64,000 nucleotides of DNA from the NCBI RefSeq assembly GCF_900155985.1, contig NZ_FTMA01000001.1, positions 62,001 through 126,000 of the forward strand, given 5' to 3'. Below are positions 62,676-64,000 of the stretch, in pieces. Numbering within the stretch: the stretch's first letter is position 1; every line of letters starts with the position of its first letter. Under the pieces are notes generated by a model, which made no database searches, had not been told where the DNA came from, and was given only the letters and a program-made list of their open reading frames with translations. The translations under genes were made by a program, and so were the position numbers. Origin of the DNA: Maribacter ulvicola. Lineage in GTDB: Bacteria; Bacteroidota; Bacteroidia; Flavobacteriales; Flavobacteriaceae.

Positions 62676-64000
62676 GGTCTATTGAATGTTAGCCTTTTTG
62701 CATTTCGTTCTTCAGAAAACTGTCCGTTACTATACCCTAAATGTCCGTTTATAAAAGTGTGTACAATTTTAGAAGAGAATGTAGTGTCCTCAAAAGGAGA
62801 CCATTTGCACTTATAGGCGATATTTTCTTTGGAAACGGTCCAAGGATTATTTAAGTCTGCCACTACTAAATCTGCATAATAACCTTCACGAATATATCCA
62901 CGCTTTTCTATCTGAAATAATATTGCGGGATTATGACACATTTTCTGCACCAGTTTTTCTAAGGTAATTTTTCCTTCTTTTACCTTCTCCAGCATGGCGT
63001 TTAACGCGTGTTGCACTAACGGTCCGCCAGAAGGTGCTTTTGTATACACATTGTCCTTTTCCTCTAATAAATGAGGTGCGTGATCGGTAGCAATGACATC
63101 TATTCTGTCATCTAATAGCGCATTCCAAAGCATATCTCTATCCTTAGCCGTTTTTACTGCGGGGTTCCATTTTATTAAAGTGCCTTTGTTTGCATAATCG
63201 GCATCTGAAAACCATAGGTGATGAATACAAACCTCTGCCGTAATTTTCTTTTGCTCTAAAGGAATATCATTACGGAACAGATCCGTTTCTTTTCCGGTAG
63301 ACAAATGAAACACATGTAATCTAGCTCCTGTTTTCTTGGCCAAAGCAATTGCCCTAGATGAAGAAAGGTAACAAGCTTCTTCACTTCTTATGATAGGATG
63401 AAGTTCTAAAGGAATAGCATCTCCGTACTCCGCCTTATATTTAGCCAAATTTTCACGAATGGTGGTTTCATCTTCACAGTGTGCAGAGATAACCATTTCT
63501 GTATTACTGAAAATATTCTCAATGACTTTTTCATCGTCCACCAACATATTTCCCGTAGAAGAACCTAAAAACAATTTGATACCTGAACAAGCATTTTTAT
63601 CTAATCTTTTTAATTCTTCAAGATTATCATTGGTACCACCGAACAAAAAAGAATAATTGGCAAAAGCAGTATTTGCCGCAGTGGCAAATTTCTCTTCTAG
63701 CTTTTCTATAGTAGTTGTTTGCGGTGTTGTATTGGGTTGCTCCATAAATGTAGTGATACCACCTGCAAGTGCCGCCCTACTTTCTGTTGCTATTGTTCCT
63801 TTATGGGTAAGACCTGGCTCTCTAAAATGAACTTGATCATCTATAATACCCGGCAATATATGCTTACCGGAAACATCAATTACCACTGCATCTGCATCAG
63901 ATATATCTTTTCCTATTTTCGCAATAAGGTCATCAACAATTAGAATATCACTTTCCTGAGCTACTCCCTCGTTAACAATTATTCCGTTTTTCAATAAAAT
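62672..64000 (-). CDS. pyrC: Dihydroorotase (5' end outside window)
   Basis: About 443 residues are visible; the frame is open to the right edge (I-L-L-K-N-G-I-I-V...), so the first few codons are missing. The metal motif DDQVHFREPG has Gln at the position of the usual first His, as I recall for Bacteroidota dihydroorotases. GGITTFMEQPNT, ISAHCEDE, LHVFHLSTG and DVIATDHAPHL follow in order and give the remaining ligands and the catalytic Asp. It catalyses the third step of pyrimidine synthesis. It is translationally coupled to the DUF4296 gene. Confidence 0.93.
   Translation of the reverse strand: MLLKNGIIVNEGVAQESDILIVDDLIAKIGKDISDADAVVIDVSGKHILPGIIDDQVHFREPGLTHKGTIATESRAALAGGITTFMEQPNTTPQTTTIEKLEEKFATAANTAFANYSFLFGGTNDNLEELKRLDKNACSGIKLFLGSSTGNMLVDDEKVIENIFSNTEMVISAHCEDETTIRENLAKYKAEYGDAIPLELHPIIRSEEACYLSSSRAIALAKKTGARLHVFHLSTGKETDLFRNDIPLEQKKITAEVCIHHLWFSDADYANKGTLIKWNPAVKTAKDRDMLWNALLDDRIDVIATDHAPHLLEEKDNVYTKAPSGGPLVQHALNAMLEKVKEGKITLEKLVQKMCHNPAILFQIEKRGYIREGYYADLVVADLNNPWTVSKENIAYKCKWSPFEDTTFSSKIVHTFINGHLGYSNGQFSEERNAKRLTFNRP

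Noticed and set aside
62672-64000. Dihydroorotase inactivated by His-to-Gln in the first metal motif (DDQVHFREPG)
   Set aside because: All other ligands are intact, and the Gln form is, as far as I recall, the normal one in Bacteroidota enzymes.

Overview
The window comes from a low-GC member of the Bacteroidota, almost certainly a (probably marine) Flavobacteriaceae of the Maribacter/Zobellia type. The genus is a guess. The evidence is several -7 boxes of the form TAnnTTTG, many Ser/Ala-Cys lipoproteins, two type IX secretion (T9SS) type A tails, a CarboxypepD_reg-like TonB-dependent receptor, DUF4296, tandem fused FtsX permeases and typical Bacteroidota intergenic repeats. No rRNA, tRNA, CRISPR array, phage or transposase gene was seen.

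Layout. 1-8.9 kb: the end of a beta-propeller-like gene; a very large lipoprotein joining a phosphoesterase, a possible kinase-like fold and an outer-membrane barrel; an HD-domain protein fused to a Pycsar-type membrane effector; a GAF protein; an LpxH-like phosphoesterase. 9.1-13.9 kb: aquaporin Z, then a tight operon (GntP-family permease, Rid protein, D-threonine aldolase/D-serine dehydratase-like enzyme, M19 dipeptidase) best read as D-hydroxy-amino-acid uptake and breakdown. 14-20.3 kb: a secreted protein, a PH-domain protein, a penicillin-acylase-like lipoprotein, a TPM-domain protein and an MsbA-like ABC exporter. 20.3-23.9 kb: a minus-strand iron-sulfur/redox group (Mrp, NifU-like, ferredoxin reductase, ferredoxin), interrupted by a decayed four-helix-bundle (S23) gene and three simple-sequence arrays.

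26-48 kb: the dominant feature. Reading on the minus strand from 45.1 kb: TolC-like channel, HlyD-like adaptor, LolD/MacB-like ATPase, six tandem ~800-residue fused FtsX permeases, and a second ATPase broken by one in-frame TAA. A divergent NtrC-type regulator and its histidine kinase sit at the operon head. One permease is bracketed by a 100-bp near-perfect direct repeat.

48-64 kb: an alkyltransferase-like DNA repair protein, a LysE-family exporter and TrmB; PhoR/PhoB divergent from a TonB-dependent receptor plus an internally duplicated beta-helix lipoprotein, with 11-bp direct repeats resembling a Pho box between them; two tiny secreted proteins that are almost only a T9SS sorting tail; a LuxE-like adenylate-forming enzyme; two lipoproteins; tyrosyl-tRNA synthetase; an epimerase; a DUF4296 lipoprotein; and dihydroorotase running off the right edge.

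The best candidates for something new are the six-permease export array, the HD-Pycsar effector fusion without a cyclase, the phosphoesterase/kinase-like/barrel lipoprotein, the cargo-less T9SS tails, and the cluster of simple repeats around the decayed S23 gene.
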